In this document: positions 34,890 through 45,959 of the stretch, in pieces
Layout of the letters: the number at the start of each line of letters is the position of its first letter
Position numbering within the stretch: the stretch's first letter is position 1
Assembly (NCBI GenBank): GCA_019054805.1
Contig: JAHQIY010000004.1
Span: 5,146,001-5,210,000 of the forward strand
DNA length: 64,000 nucleotides
Direction: 5' to 3'
DNA from: Brachionus manjavacas
Taxonomy: Eukaryota; Rotifera; Eurotatoria; Ploima; Brachionidae
Program-made: the position numbers and the translations under genes
Notes under the pieces: model-generated
What the model was told of the DNA's origin: nothing
Seen by the model: the letters and a program-made list of their open reading frames with translations, nothing else
Database searches by the model: none

Positions 34890-36869
34890 ATGGAACCATC
34901 AACTCGATTGCCAATTTTCAATTTAAATTTTAAAGAAGACTTAATTGATCTAAGTCGCATTCAAAAGCATCAATTTCCTTGTTTTGTATTTAAAAATTTA
35001 AATTTTCTTAATCTCTGCTTCAACAATGCTCAATCGAACTTGAATGTGATTAATAAGGCCTTATATGTTTGCGACATACTCATTGATTATTCCTGGGAAA
35101 TGCTAAACACAAATATTTGGATTTTTGTCGAAGAAAAATGGCGGCTTCTGTACGCATTTACCACGCTTTATAAAATTATCTTTCTCGGTAGGCAATTTCC
35201 CGAGACAGGATTTCAAACCGATCAGTTTATTGTTCAACTCAGACAAAAAATAATAAAATTGGCTGATCTAGGTAAATGGAATCGAGTTTCTCTTTAATTT
35301 TAAATTTTTTTCCACAAGGTCTCCTAATGTCAGGATCGTTGATGGAAACTGAATTTAATCAAATTATAAAGTTAGTGGAAAACAAGCCTGAAAGAGACCA
35401 AGGTTTGAAAAAAAGGCGCATCGAAACACAAAAAATAGACAAAATAAAATTAGATGAAAACTTTTTGATAAAATATGAGGACAATCCTTCAGTGGAAAAG
35501 TTCACAAAAGAATATTTTAATAAAGATATACCTGTAATTGTGGACAGTCAAATGCAGCATTGGCCCGCGACTAAAAATTGGAGGTACAATCTAACAGTGC
35601 TTTTAATTTTTGTTCTATTTTATGTTGACTTAGTATTGATTATATTCTTGAAAAAGCAGGAAATCGGACAGTTCCAGTAGAAATAGGATCAAAATACACT
35701 GATACGAACTGGTCACAAAAATTAATGACAATTAAAGATTTTATAAATAAATTTATTCTAATTGATAAAAGAATTCCTGGTGAAGACAAAGGCTATTTAG
35801 CTCAACACCCATTATTTGATCAAGTAATGAGTTTTTTTATTAAATACTTAAGCACGTGGTCTCGTGGAGTCAATGCATTCAAAAACATTAAAATTTTGGT
35901 ACTTTTAGATTCCTGAACTCAAAGAAGATATTTACATTCCAGAGTATTGCTATTATTTAAGCCAAAATGATGAATTAGAAAAGAATATCGACATTAACGC
36001 ATGGTAGATAGATCATTATTGTATTAGATTTAATTTTTTGAATTTTTAAAAGGTTTGGTCCGAGTGGAACTATTAGTCCATTACATTACGATCCGAAACC
36101 AAATTTTCTTTGTCAAGTATTGTTTTTATTTTATTTTAATTTTAGAATTTTTGAAAATTGGTTGATTTTGGAAATTAAAGTTAAATAGAAAGATTTTAAT
36201 GAAAGCGTTTTTCATTTGAAAATCTTTGTACAATTAAAAAAAATTTTCATGCAATTTGATAATTAGAATTTAACACAGTTTATTAAGTCATGATTCAAAG
36301 CTTATTTTCTCTAAATCACTTATCGAAGCAAAATTCTTTTTTTAAAAATAATCTAATCAATGCTTTATAAAAGATAAGTATGAAATCTTGATGAAAAATT
36401 TATTAAACTAATTCCTTTCATCAGTTTTCTTAGTTAAAAAAAATCTTCCGAAATCTCAACTCAAATTGAATGCATGAAAATTAAGGTTGATTAAGTCAGT
36501 TTGTAAGAAATCAAATTTGATAAATTTTTAGTCTGTTAAACTACAGATGTTACTCATAAATAAAAAATTATTTTAGCTTTTATTTAAAAAAACTTTTCCA
36601 ATTAATATCAGGTAATTGGAGAAAAATATGTTCGATTATATGAACAAAAGTACTCCAACTGCTTGTATCCAAACGAAGGAAATATTCTCAAGAATACAAG
36701 CCAAGTCGATGTTGAAAATATAGATGAAAACAAATTTCCTTTAGCAATAAATGTTCCGTATTGGGAAGGAGTTTTGCGACCTGGCCAAATGCTTTACATT
36801 CCTCCAAAATGTTGGCACTATATCAAATCGCTTTCGCTAAGTTTCAGTGTAAGTTTCTGGTGGAACTAG
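34890..36869 (+). CDS. KDM8: KDM8/JMJD5 JmjC-domain oxygenase
   Basis: Six in-phase exons: 34890-35271, 35319-35583, 35634-35823, 35909-36003, 36053-36116, 36612-36869. They total 417 residues; human KDM8 has 416. KDM8 is an Fe(II)/2-oxoglutarate oxygenase, with arginyl hydroxylase activity established and histone-related roles debated. The N-terminal helical region (about 1-170) precedes the JmjC part: IPVIVDSQMQHWPATKNW, AGNRTVPVEIGSKYTD, YLAQHPLFDQIPELK, NAWFGPSGTISPLHYDP and NTSQVDVEN. It ends PGQMLYIPPKCWHYIKSL, SFSVSFWWN. The iron ligands H322, D324 and H401 and the co-substrate lysine K337 are present. Introns are 47, 50, 85, 49 and 495 bases. The 50-base intron 2 was placed because reading through it breaks the family alignment, while splicing restores SIDYILEKAGNRTVP. 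Confidence 0.96.
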
Positions 36870-39192
36870 ACAAAATCGATTTTGTTTAATTACTTACAAA
36901 CAAAATATTTAAAATTTTTTTTGTTTATTTGTAATATAAATTATCTTTCAAATTTCAGAGCTAATTAATAAACAATTTTTTTTTAATTTAAAACAAGAAA
37001 GTCTATAGCTAAGCGAACAAAATTAAAACTGTTTTAAGCAAGCTATTAGACTGACATTTTCATTTGATTTTAACAATTCTTAGCAAATATTTTTTTGGTT
37101 TATTCGAGTATTAATCGCATAGATTTTGCATGCAATAATCTTTTTTTTTCAAAAAGGATTTACAAATAATTAGCTTTTCATTTACTAAAAAGTTCAAATT
37201 TTGTTTAAAATTTATAATTAAGCATAAAATAAGTGTTAACGTCAAACAAAAAGTATGCTAAACGCTTTTTAATCTTTATTCTGGAAAATAAAACAACTTG
37301 ATTCCTGCGTTATAAGAGAATATTTCTTCTTTAATTTTTTTCTCAAAATTCCTTGCATTACTTTCGATAATTGATTATATTTTAATTACTTAAGTTTGTT
37401 TCAAACTAAATTTCGAATTCAAAAAAATTAAATAAGATATTGAAATTTTTAACCAAAAAAATTAATTTTTTTAGCGGTAACTATACACGTTACAATTATG
37501 ATTTAATGATTTGATTTAACTAATGCAAGTCTTAAAGTGATTAGAGATCATGTATCATAAATTCATTTTTTTATTCAATTTTCTAGGTTTTTAATAAGCT
37601 ATCCAACGAGGAAAAAATACATATAAAAACTACCGTACAAACAAAACTAATTAATATCTTAAATAAATTATTTTTTGTGAAGACATTCATTTGCCAAATT
37701 AGAAAATTCTTACAGTCAGTCAGTTAATTTATTAAGCATTTAAATATGTAGATTTAATTTGAGTGAAGGAATGAAAGTTCTTTGGACTAATGCATAATGT
37801 CAGAAAATAAATTTGATGCCAAAAATCTGATATAACTGGTTCGCGAAGGATATTTAGTGGATTCAATAGTTTTGGTCTTTGAAAATGATTTCAAAAGGTT
37901 CAATATTTTTTTACGATATTAGATTTAAAATTGAGTTTATAAAACATAAAATCTAATTACCAGTCTATTAGCAAGTTTTTAATTCTGAAATTTCTAAAAT
38001 TAAATCATTAAATTTCAGAATTGTAATTATTTGAAATTTTTCTAATAAAGTGTGTCTAAAATAATAAATCTATTTATAAAAAAAATGTTTTTAAAAAGAC
38101 ATTATTTTGACGGAAGTTTCATGTTACAAAGTCAAAAGAAAATTGGAAAAGATTAGAATAAAAATAGCAGTAAAAAATCTAAATAATATCCAATATATTA
38201 AATTTGGTATGAATATTGATACATAATATAATTCATGAGTTTTAGTATCTATGGAATGTCGCAAACATGCTTCTTAATAAACCGAGTTTATTAATGTCAT
38301 TAAGATTTTGATTTAATCATTCGAAAGTTTTTCTAAGCTTTATTTGTTTTTATAGAAATGATAATTAATTCCAATTTTTCTCTTAAATTATATATGCCGT
38401 GATGATAAAATGTAGCTTTTTCTATATCTGAAAAATAAACCCATACAAATTTTTAATCAAATTTTTTTTTTAATTTTGACTAAAAAACAGAAAATTTTAA
38501 TGAAAATATTGTTACCTTATTTTTTAAGAGTGATTTAACTTTTTTCAATATCTAGCTTGATTATTTTTGAAATTAGATTCTGTTAGGCATCGAATGTATA
38601 GCAAATTAGATTTGATATTAAAAAAAAATTAAAATCTTTTTGAATTTTTATAAAATCAGACAATTCAAGCCATCATACTTTTAGATTGTTTATTTTTAAA
38701 ACACACAAACATTTAGACTGGTTCATTTATTTATTTAAATAAATTTAGTCACGTAGTTAAAAATCAATATTTTAGACAAAATTTCGACATGAATTACCTT
38801 TCATAATTAAAGAATTAAATCACTAAAGTTAAAATAAATGACGTGAAAAAAGATTATTTCCTCTTTTGCTTTGAGCAACGTCAATTTATAAAAGCACAGA
38901 TTAACGATGTTTTTTAAATATAAATTTAATGAATAAGACCAAATTCAAAAATTTAAAAAAGCTCCTAGCTTTTCAATAATTCTCACAGTGAGAGAAGTTT
39001 CATGATAATAAATTTGATTAGCCCTAGAAAAAAAAGACTAATTAAAATAAAGTTAAGAATTTGAATTAATTTTGGGCTTTGGGTCTCTAATGAATTAATT
39101 AATCAATTGTTTTAGATATTGAAGATTGGATGTATTTTAATCTTAAATGAATATCCGAATTTAGTATTTTGTATTTTTTTGGCCTTTCAAAA
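36870..39192. other. AT-rich intergenic region
   Basis: It holds the KDM8 3' flank and upstream sequence of the GPCR gene. I see no gene, LINE fragment or clear repeat. Confidence 0.5.
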
Positions 39193-40829
39193 ATGACCTT
39201 AATCGGTGAAACAACTCAGCACTATCTATCCACTCTTAGTGCACCAATTTTGAATAGTACTTTCAAACTCCTTGATCAAACTGACAACAAATCGGCAATT
39301 TTTTACATAATAGAAATAAAATTTAATATACAAAATATTTTCTTGTTACTTTTTTTGTTTGTACTTGAGTTTTTAACCGTATTCGGAAACATATTGGTAC
39401 TCTTGGCTATATTTGTTGACTTCCATCTTAGATCTCCAGCACACTATTTGATGGGATCACTAGCTACAGCAGACCTTCTTCTCGGCATGTTGGTGTTTCC
39501 TTTTTCATCAATACAACTTTTTTTCGATAAATGGTTTTTTGGAGATAAACTGTGCGAATTTTGGCTAAGTAATTCAAACTTTGATCACAAATTCAGATTT
39601 TATATTTTTTTTGTCACAGCCACGGATGTTTTGTGCTCAACAGCATCGATTTATTTGGTTTTAGTAATAAGCATAGATCGTTACATTGGGGTAATGATTA
39701 ATATAAATAAAATGATTTATTTTCAATTTTTTTTATTTTTGATAAAGATTACCCGACCATTGCGTTACAATTCAATCGTAACCAAAAAGCGACTCTATTT
39801 TGTTATTTTTTTTTGTTGGACAATAAGTCTTATTGTGTCACTGGCTCCGCAGATCGGAATGAAATCTCTTCAGATTGTAAATATGCAATGTCAGGTTAAC
39901 GAGAACACAGCCTACACGCTATTTTCTGCTTCATTTAGCTTTTTTATTCCACTTGTCATTATATTGATCCTTTATTACCGGATTTATAAAGAAGCAACAG
40001 CGCAGAGTAAATTTATGAAAACTGGGACTAAAAAATCCAAGTCCAATGACGGCTCTGGCATAACACTTCGGGTTCATATAGGACCCACCAATTCAAGACG
40101 AGACCCTCCCACATGCAACTGCAGAAATTCTTCAAATATCAATAGCAGAGAAAATTCGGAAATTAAAAAGGAAAATTTTTCATTAACTTCATTAGACAGA
40201 GATAATTCAATTGATGCCACTAAGCTTCTATCACATGCAAAAAACGAAAATTACCCACAGTTTAATGAAAATATGTATTTCAAAAATCAGCTTTCGTATA
40301 AAAGATGTCAATTTTGCAATCTTAGAACCAGTTCTAACAAAATGACGCCTAATGTACTAAAAAATAGTTTAATAAGTTCATCCGGATTGCTTAGTAGCAA
40401 AATTTCAAAATTTAAAATCGAAAAAAAAGCGGCCAAAACTCTTGGAATTGTGGTCGGATGCTTTATAATTTGTTGGTTTCCATTTTTTATCTCTCTGCCC
40501 ATAAGTATGCTTTGTTAAAAAAAAATTAAAATTAAAATTTTATTAAAAGGAGGATTCAAGTTATTAGAGATTCCAAATTCAGTTTGTAACATATTTTTTT
40601 GGTTAGGCTACTGTAATAGTGCTATGAACCCACTTATTTATGGATTATCCAGCCGCGAATTTAGAAGGTAAAACAATAAAAATAAATTGCTTTAAAAATG
40701 AAAAAAATTTATAATTAAAGGGCTTATCAAGGAATACTCAAATGCAACTTAAAGTATAGAAATAAAATGGAAAGGGAAAAACTTGCTAGTTTAAATTTTA
40801 AAACAAATTCAAAAAATACAAAATATTAG
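39193..40829 (+). CDS. Alpha1-adrenergic/octopamine-like amine GPCR
   Basis: Five exons: 39193-39568, 39620-39690, 39748-40504, 40550-40667, 40721-40829, with introns of 51, 57, 45 and 53 bases, giving 476 residues. This is a class A plasma-membrane receptor for a biogenic amine. The start is the ATG at 39193 (MTLIGETTQHY) with Asn-linked glycosylation candidates. TM1 has GNILVLL and TM2 has LATADLLLG. TM3 carries the amine-binding Asp (D128 in TTDVLCSTASIY) and DRY in ISIDRYIG. TM5 keeps Ser at positions equivalent to 5.42 and 5.46 (LFSASFSFFIP). A long loop precedes EKKAAKTLGIVVGCFIICWF (TM6), and TM7 reads FFWLGYCNSAMNPLIYGLSS. The KKAAKTLGIVVG and FWLGY.NS signatures point to the alpha1-adrenergic/OAMB octopamine group. 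Ligand identity is inferred. Reading through the introns would insert foreign residues in TM3 and loop 2. Confidence 0.92.
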
Positions 40830-41655
40830 TATTCATTATTTATTTTAATAAACAAAAAAAAATTCAAATTTTTTATTCTTTTCTATAATACTAAATTTTT
40901 ATTATACCAAAATTCTTAATTCTTCTAGTATTCGAAATTCAATCTTTTGGTCCAAAAAATTTTAAGCTAAGTAATTAATGGTTTATTAAGGATCAAATAT
41001 ACTTTTCGTCAAATTTTCAAAAGATCGAACCATGAACTAATTGCAAGATAAACGAACGATTTCATCATAAACCATGATACCAACCTCAAAGCTAAGTCAA
41101 AGTATCTATAAGCCCTGTTTTTATAAGGCTTTCAATATTTTACCCTACAAATTTAATATTATTTTAAACAAATAAAGATAAAAATCAACTTAATTGAATA
41201 AAACAAAAAAAAATTTATATTGACTTCATTCTTTTATTAAATAAAGATACATTTTTTGATTCTTCAATAAAAAAGATAAAAGAATAATATTTTTATTAAC
41301 TTACAATTAATTTTATATTCAATCAATTAATTTCATTTAAAATTGTCACCTAATATTTAATTACCTAATTTATAGTAGAAGCTATAAATATCTGGCTTAC
41401 GTAAATTTACGTAAAAACACAAATTTCAAATCAATACTATATAACTTAAACTAAAAACTAAACTAAACTAAACTTATATCTTATTAAATCGATTATTTAA
41501 AAAAATGATTTAACTTAATCAAATGAAAGTGTTTTGCTCAACCCCGACGATCAAACGTTCAACGACGCTGAACAATTTCATTTCAAGCAAATTTTGCGAG
41601 ACAATTCAAATAAAAGAAAACGTGGAAAAAATGTTGTTTACCAAATCCCATTCGA
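40830..41655. other. Intergenic, with a short coding-like patch
   Basis: It is mostly AT-rich. TTACGTAAATTTACGTAAA lies at 41398-41416. At 41525-41655 a GC-richer patch translates as NPDDQTFNDAEQFHFK and NKRKRGKNVVYQIP, which looks protein-like but is unidentified. The SINE starts directly after it. Confidence 0.4.
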
Positions 41656-41908
41656 GCCCGTATAGCCGAATAGTTTGCGTGTTAGTCATGCAAGCAGAGG
41701 ATCGAGGGTTCAAAACCCGCTGAGGGTGAAAAAATCTTCAAAATATCTCTGCAATACGGGGCGAATTTTTAAACCTCTTTCATCATAAAAAAGGGGGACC
41801 AGTTTCCAGACCAGTTCGACTGGGTAATAATTGTGGTGTAGATGATCATCTCGATGCAGTAGTCTCTGTGTCAGATCGGAGCCGTCGCTCAAAAAGGTAC
41901 TTGAAAAG
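41656..41908 (+). mobile_element. tRNA-derived SINE with intact A and B boxes
   Basis: The head GCCCGTATAGCCGAATAGTT has an A box (TAGCCGAATAG, 41663-41673) and a B box GGTTCAAAACC at 41707-41717, spaced as in tRNA genes. These serve as an internal RNA polymerase III promoter. The body (CAATACGGGGCGAATTTTTA, GACCAGTTCGACTGGGTAAT, GATGATCATCTCGATGCAGT, CTCTGTGTCAGATCGGAGCC) is shared with copies at 16252, 20817 and 56073. The usual 3' end (CCTCCC.ATTATCC) is missing, so it is 3'-truncated or rearranged after 41908. Confidence 0.88.
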
Positions 41909-41962
41909 AAGGTACTATGTTTCAACATGGGAGAGATGGTGTATATTGCTGTGTTTCGATAT

Positions 41963-41999
41963 ACCAGACTGCAATATCCAAAAAGGGTATTGCAGTCTG
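41963..41999. repeat. Short perfect-type hairpin
   Basis: CCAGACTGCAATATCC and GGGTATTGCAGTCTGG pair over 16 positions (one G-T) around a five-A loop. It lies 55 bases beyond the SINE. It could be the fused ends of a small inverted-repeat element; nothing shows that it is transcribed. Confidence 0.7.
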
Positions 42000-42989
42000 G
42001 TTATTGCAGTTTAGTTTTCTGAAAAATTCAATTAATTTGAATTTAATTTGAATTTGAATTAATTAATTAATTGGAATAATTTCTTAATTTAATAAACAAA
42101 ATTTTTAATAAAATTTTTTTTTATTTGTAATAATAAATATTCTTAATTAAAATTTTTTGATTCCTTAAAGGAAACGATGGATCTCAGAGTAAAAATGCTG
42201 TTTAAACTTTAGAAAAGATTGATTTATTTAATTAAAATTTTACTATTACTAATATCTAAAATTTTTGTAATTTTTTAATCAGTTATTAAATTATCTGAAA
42301 AAAAAATTAAAAATTTATAGAAGGCATATCCTGGAGCAGAGTTGGTCAAAAGTCAAAAATTAGCTGAACAAAATTAAATAGAATAGTAGAAAAAATAAAT
42401 AAATGATCTTGCTTCTGACTTTTTCTAGCGTTTTGATGTCTTTATGGAAATACTGCCAAAACTTGTAAAATTAAATGGACGGCTCAAATTGCCAACCAGG
42501 TAGTAAAATCAGAATTTGTTTTCTTGAATCACATTTTTAGAAATTTTCAAAATTCTAGACCTAAACCTATAAAAATAAAACTATCTTGATTAATTCTGAC
42601 ATTTAAAAAAAGAATTTTATTTTGATATCTTTTTTTAGTAATATATTCTATTTAAAACTAAAATAAGCTATCTGAAATGAATTCTAGGTTAAAAGTAAGC
42701 CTCAAAAATACGATTATTTTGATAGGATGAGCTTAAGCTTAAGATTCCTCTTATCACAAGATTCACATTAGGAGTAGTTACTGCGCTATAGAATTCCATA
42801 CCAGTGAGAAAGGCGCTTAACCATTTATGGCTATTGCAGTCTTTATGAAAGCATTGAGATTTAACTCAATTGTGAACAAAAATTTTGTTGAAGTCTATCT
42901 GAAATCTGAATCTGAGAGTAAAAAGTGAATTTAGTATTTAAAATTTTCTTTAAAAAAATTTAAAATAATTTTATTCAAAAAATGAAAAT
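42000..42989. other. AT-rich intergenic region
   Basis: No gene or known repeat is visible. It includes the 3' flank of the BTB-TLDc gene. Confidence 0.45.
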
Positions 42990-44039
42990 CTATTTTCTAG
43001 CAAATACTTCAATTTCTTGAACTTGAAAATTATACGAATCAGCCAAAAAAGTATTGCTTTCAGTAGTACCATAAACTATTTGACTATGCTTATAAGAATG
43101 ACCCAAATTGGAGTAGTTTGAAGTATTTTTATTACAATTGTCACTTATGTATAAATCATGACCACCTCCAAAAGTTGGCCCACAATGTGCACTACAGTAT
43201 ATTGAGTACGAGTCATATCCATGACTGATTCTGAACTTAACTGGAGATGTTCTTTTATTAACCAGACTAAACAAAAATGAATTAGGGTCACTTTTATAGG
43301 ATCCAGACTGACTCCATGAAGTCTCTGTATAGCCACCAAAAATATTACCATTGGCAGTCTTAATTACAGTCAAAGTCTTGGCAACTCCATCACATTTTGA
43401 ATGAAAGTCTCTGGCACCAAACCCATCTTTACTTCCCCTATAAATTAGAAGCCATTTTTGATCATCGGGAAAAGTACAAAGCTTCATTAATTCTTTTGCT
43501 TGCTCACCAGCAAGGACACTAGATTTTATAAGTTTCGACTCAGTAAGCTCCATTAAGCCCTCAACATTGTAATATTTGGCTTCTTTTCTCAGTTCCTTTT
43601 TGTCTATATTATCGGGCAGCTCGAATTCAATATCAGTATTTGCTGTTCTTAAAAAGTCAAGAATGAAACAAAAATATTTGGGATTCCGATCAATGAATAT
43701 GGAATTGTTTTCATCATATTTTGGTTGTACAAATCCATTTACGAGAGCTTCGAATAAATTAGGACTATAGTATTGACCAGATTCATTCTTTATCTTTTTG
43801 GTCATTGTAGATTTTAATGTAGAGAAAAGTTGTCCACCTACATTTAAACGAATAATGTCTGACTCGATTGTTTCAAATTTTTTAAATGTACTAATCATGT
43901 TTTGGTTATTGGTCTTTTCAGTCTTGACCTTTTCGATCAAGGATCTGGCCGTGGTCTTAACTACATTAAAATCATCGTTAACAAGATTTAATTTATCTTC
44001 AAATGAATTCAAAAGTTCATCCAAAGAATTGTTACTCAT
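42990..44039 (-). CDS. BTB (KCTD type) plus TLDc domain protein
   Basis: It is an uninterrupted 349-residue protein. Residues 1-58 form a helical, probably coiled-coil start. Residues 61-167 are a T1/BTB domain of the KCTD class (DIIRLNVGGQLFSTLKSTM, then NSIFIDRNPKYFCFILDFLR and ELRKEAKYYNVEGL), a module for oligomerisation and often CUL3 binding. Residues about 184-349 are a TLDc domain: KWLLIYRGSKDGFGARDFHS, KCDG, TLTVIKTANGNIFGGYT, W..SGSYKSDPNSFLFSLVN, and the closing FQVQEIEVFARK. TLDc domains bind V-ATPase in eukaryotes studied, but whether this one does is unknown. The fusion could be a cullin adaptor whose target-binding part is TLDc. ATG follows TTT-rich sequence with no closer start. 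Ligand and role are inference. Confidence 0.92.
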   Translation of the reverse strand: MSNNSLDELLNSFEDKLNLVNDDFNVVKTTARSLIEKVKTEKTNNQNMISTFKKFETIESDIIRLNVGGQLFSTLKSTMTKKIKNESGQYYSPNLFEALVNGFVQPKYDENNSIFIDRNPKYFCFILDFLRTANTDIEFELPDNIDKKELRKEAKYYNVEGLMELTESKLIKSSVLAGEQAKELMKLCTFPDDQKWLLIYRGSKDGFGARDFHSKCDGVAKTLTVIKTANGNIFGGYTETSWSQSGSYKSDPNSFLFSLVNKRTSPVKFRISHGYDSYSIYCSAHCGPTFGGGHDLYISDNCNKNTSNYSNLGHSYKHSQIVYGTTESNTFLADSYNFQVQEIEVFARK

Positions 44040-44632
44040 TTTTTTTCTTTAAATGCTTTAAATGATTTTTATTTTCAGAAAAATTAAGTTTAAATATTTG
44101 TGCGAGCGGAATTTTTTTCCAAAAATTTTTAAAATGTCTTCAAAAAATTCTTCAAATTTTTTGTTTGTTCGAGTTTCATCCATTAATTTAAATACTTTGA
44201 ATAACTTGACCAAAACTGATGAAGAATTTTAAGACATTTTTAGAAAATTAAAAAAATCAACAAAAATATCTGTCTTATTAACAAAAATTGAATTATTTTA
44301 GAATTTGTTGTACATTAAATTTGTTATCAATAATTTGAATTTATAAAATGAATAAGTCCAAAATACATATGTTGTTAAAAAAATTTATTTTAATTTTTTT
44401 TTATTTTAAAATTTATTTAGTAGTTTTTGATTTTAAGTTTCTTTTTCTATAGTCAATAAATATTCGAATTCAATTTTTTTCGTTAAAAATCTTTGTAAAT
44501 AAACTAAAAGCGTTAATTAAAGCCATGAGTTCAGTTTTTCTTCGCAAGGCGTTTGATTTTTTTATTTCTCAAAACTTTGTAAATAAAGAAAGTCTAGAGT
44601 TGATGTAACTTATGGAATCTAATAATATAATT

Positions 44633-45872
44633 AGTGTTGGTGTCCGTGCAAGCGGACAGTAAACGGGCCAAAAATTTTAAAAACCGTGACCGTGACCGTA
44701 TTAACCGTTCCAATTTTGGCGGGCGGACTCTGGCCCGTTTATTTTGGCGGGCTAATTTTTGACCCGTTTAATAAACGTTTAAAAATAAACGGGCGGTCCA
44801 AGAAACCGTTCCAATTTTGGCGGGCGGACTCTGGCCCGTTTATTTTGACGGGCTAAATTTTGACCCGTTTAATAAACGTTTAAAAATATTTTTTATTTTT
44901 TAAATAAAATTTTTATTTTTTTTTTTTTTTTTTAAGATTTTTATTTTTTAATAATTTTTAAATAAAATTTTTTTTCGTAGATTTTTTTATTTTTTTTTCT
45001 AATTAAAAAATAACTTTTTTTTAAAAAATAAATATATTAAGATAGCTTAATTTTTTATTTATTTCCTGTTTTTTGTCAAAATTAAGACCGCCAAGTTGAC
45101 CGGCAAAATTAATTCTCGCCAAAAATCTGGCCGGTTATTTGACCGCCCGTTTATTTTTAAACGGTTATTAAACGGGCCAAAAATTAGCCCGCCAAAATAA
45201 ACGGGCCAGAGTCCGCCCGCCAAAATTGGAACGGTTTCTTGGACCGCCCGTTTATTTTTAAACGTTTATTAAACGGGTCAAAATTTAGCCCGTCAAAATA
45301 AACGGGCCAGAGTCCGCCCGCCAAAATTGGAACGGTTTCATGGACCGCCCGTTTATTTTTAAACGGTTATTAAACGGGCCAAAATTTAGCCCGCCAAAAT
45401 AAACGGGCCAGAGTCCGCCCGCCAAAATTGGAACGGTTTCTTGGACCGCCCGTTTATTTTTAAACGTTTATTAAACGGGTCAAAATTTAGCCCGTCAAAA
45501 TAAACGGGCCAGAGTCCGCCCGCCAAAATTGGAACGGTTTCATGGACCGCCCGTTTATTTTTAAACGTTTATTAAACGGGTCAAAATTTAGCCCGTCAAA
45601 ATAAACGGGCCAGAGTCCGCCCGCCAAAATTGGAACGGTTTCTTGGACCGCCCGTTTATTTTTAAACGTTTATTAAACGGGCCAAAAATTAGCCCGCCAA
45701 AATAAACGGGCCAGAGTCCGCCCGCCAAAATTGGAACGGTTTCTTGGACCGCCCGTTTATTTTTAAACGTTTATTAAACGGGTCAAAATTTAGCCCGCCA
45801 AAATAAACGGGCCAACAACCGCGATGAACCGCCCGTTTCTGGACCGGTTAGCTCTGTCCGCGTCCAACACTA
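44633..45872. mobile_element. hAT-type element built of inverted 101-bp repeats
   Basis: The element begins TAGTGTTGG at 44633 and ends CCAACACTA at 45872. It is flanked by an exact 8-base duplication AATATAAT (44625-44632 and 45873-45880). A subterminal GCGGACAG is also inverted. The left arm (about 44660-44890) has two repeat units and the right arm (about 45090-45840) has six in the opposite orientation. GTCCGCCCGCC recurs at 45211, 45312, 45413, 45514, 45615 and 45716, exactly 101 bases apart; left units are also 101 apart. Units are near-identical, alternating TTTCTTGG and TTTCATGG. The centre is poly-T/A. There is no ORF. The arms are markedly GC-richer than surroundings. Confidence 0.92.
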
Positions 45873-45959
45873 AATATAATAGTATATATATGATAATAAT
45901 AGTAATGATAATTGCTACGCTTATGCGTGAAGTCTGGATTAACCAGACTATAATCAATA

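Noticed and set aside
35584..35680. Reading KDM8 exon 2 straight through
   Set aside because: Read-through gives a hydrophobic tail foreign to the family and a stop. A 50-base intron restores the conserved segment in phase.
39169..39192. Upstream extension of the GPCR frame
   Set aside because: It begins at TTG rather than ATG. The ATG at 39193 gives a normal receptor N-terminus.
41656..41726. A functional tRNA gene
   Set aside because: A and B boxes are present, but the acceptor and anticodon stems do not pair and the sequence continues into a repeated body, so it is a SINE head.
44633..45872. A CRISPR-like or centromeric satellite array
   Set aside because: Repeats are contiguous without spacers, in inverted arms, and enclosed by terminal inverted repeats with a target duplication, which fits a transposon.
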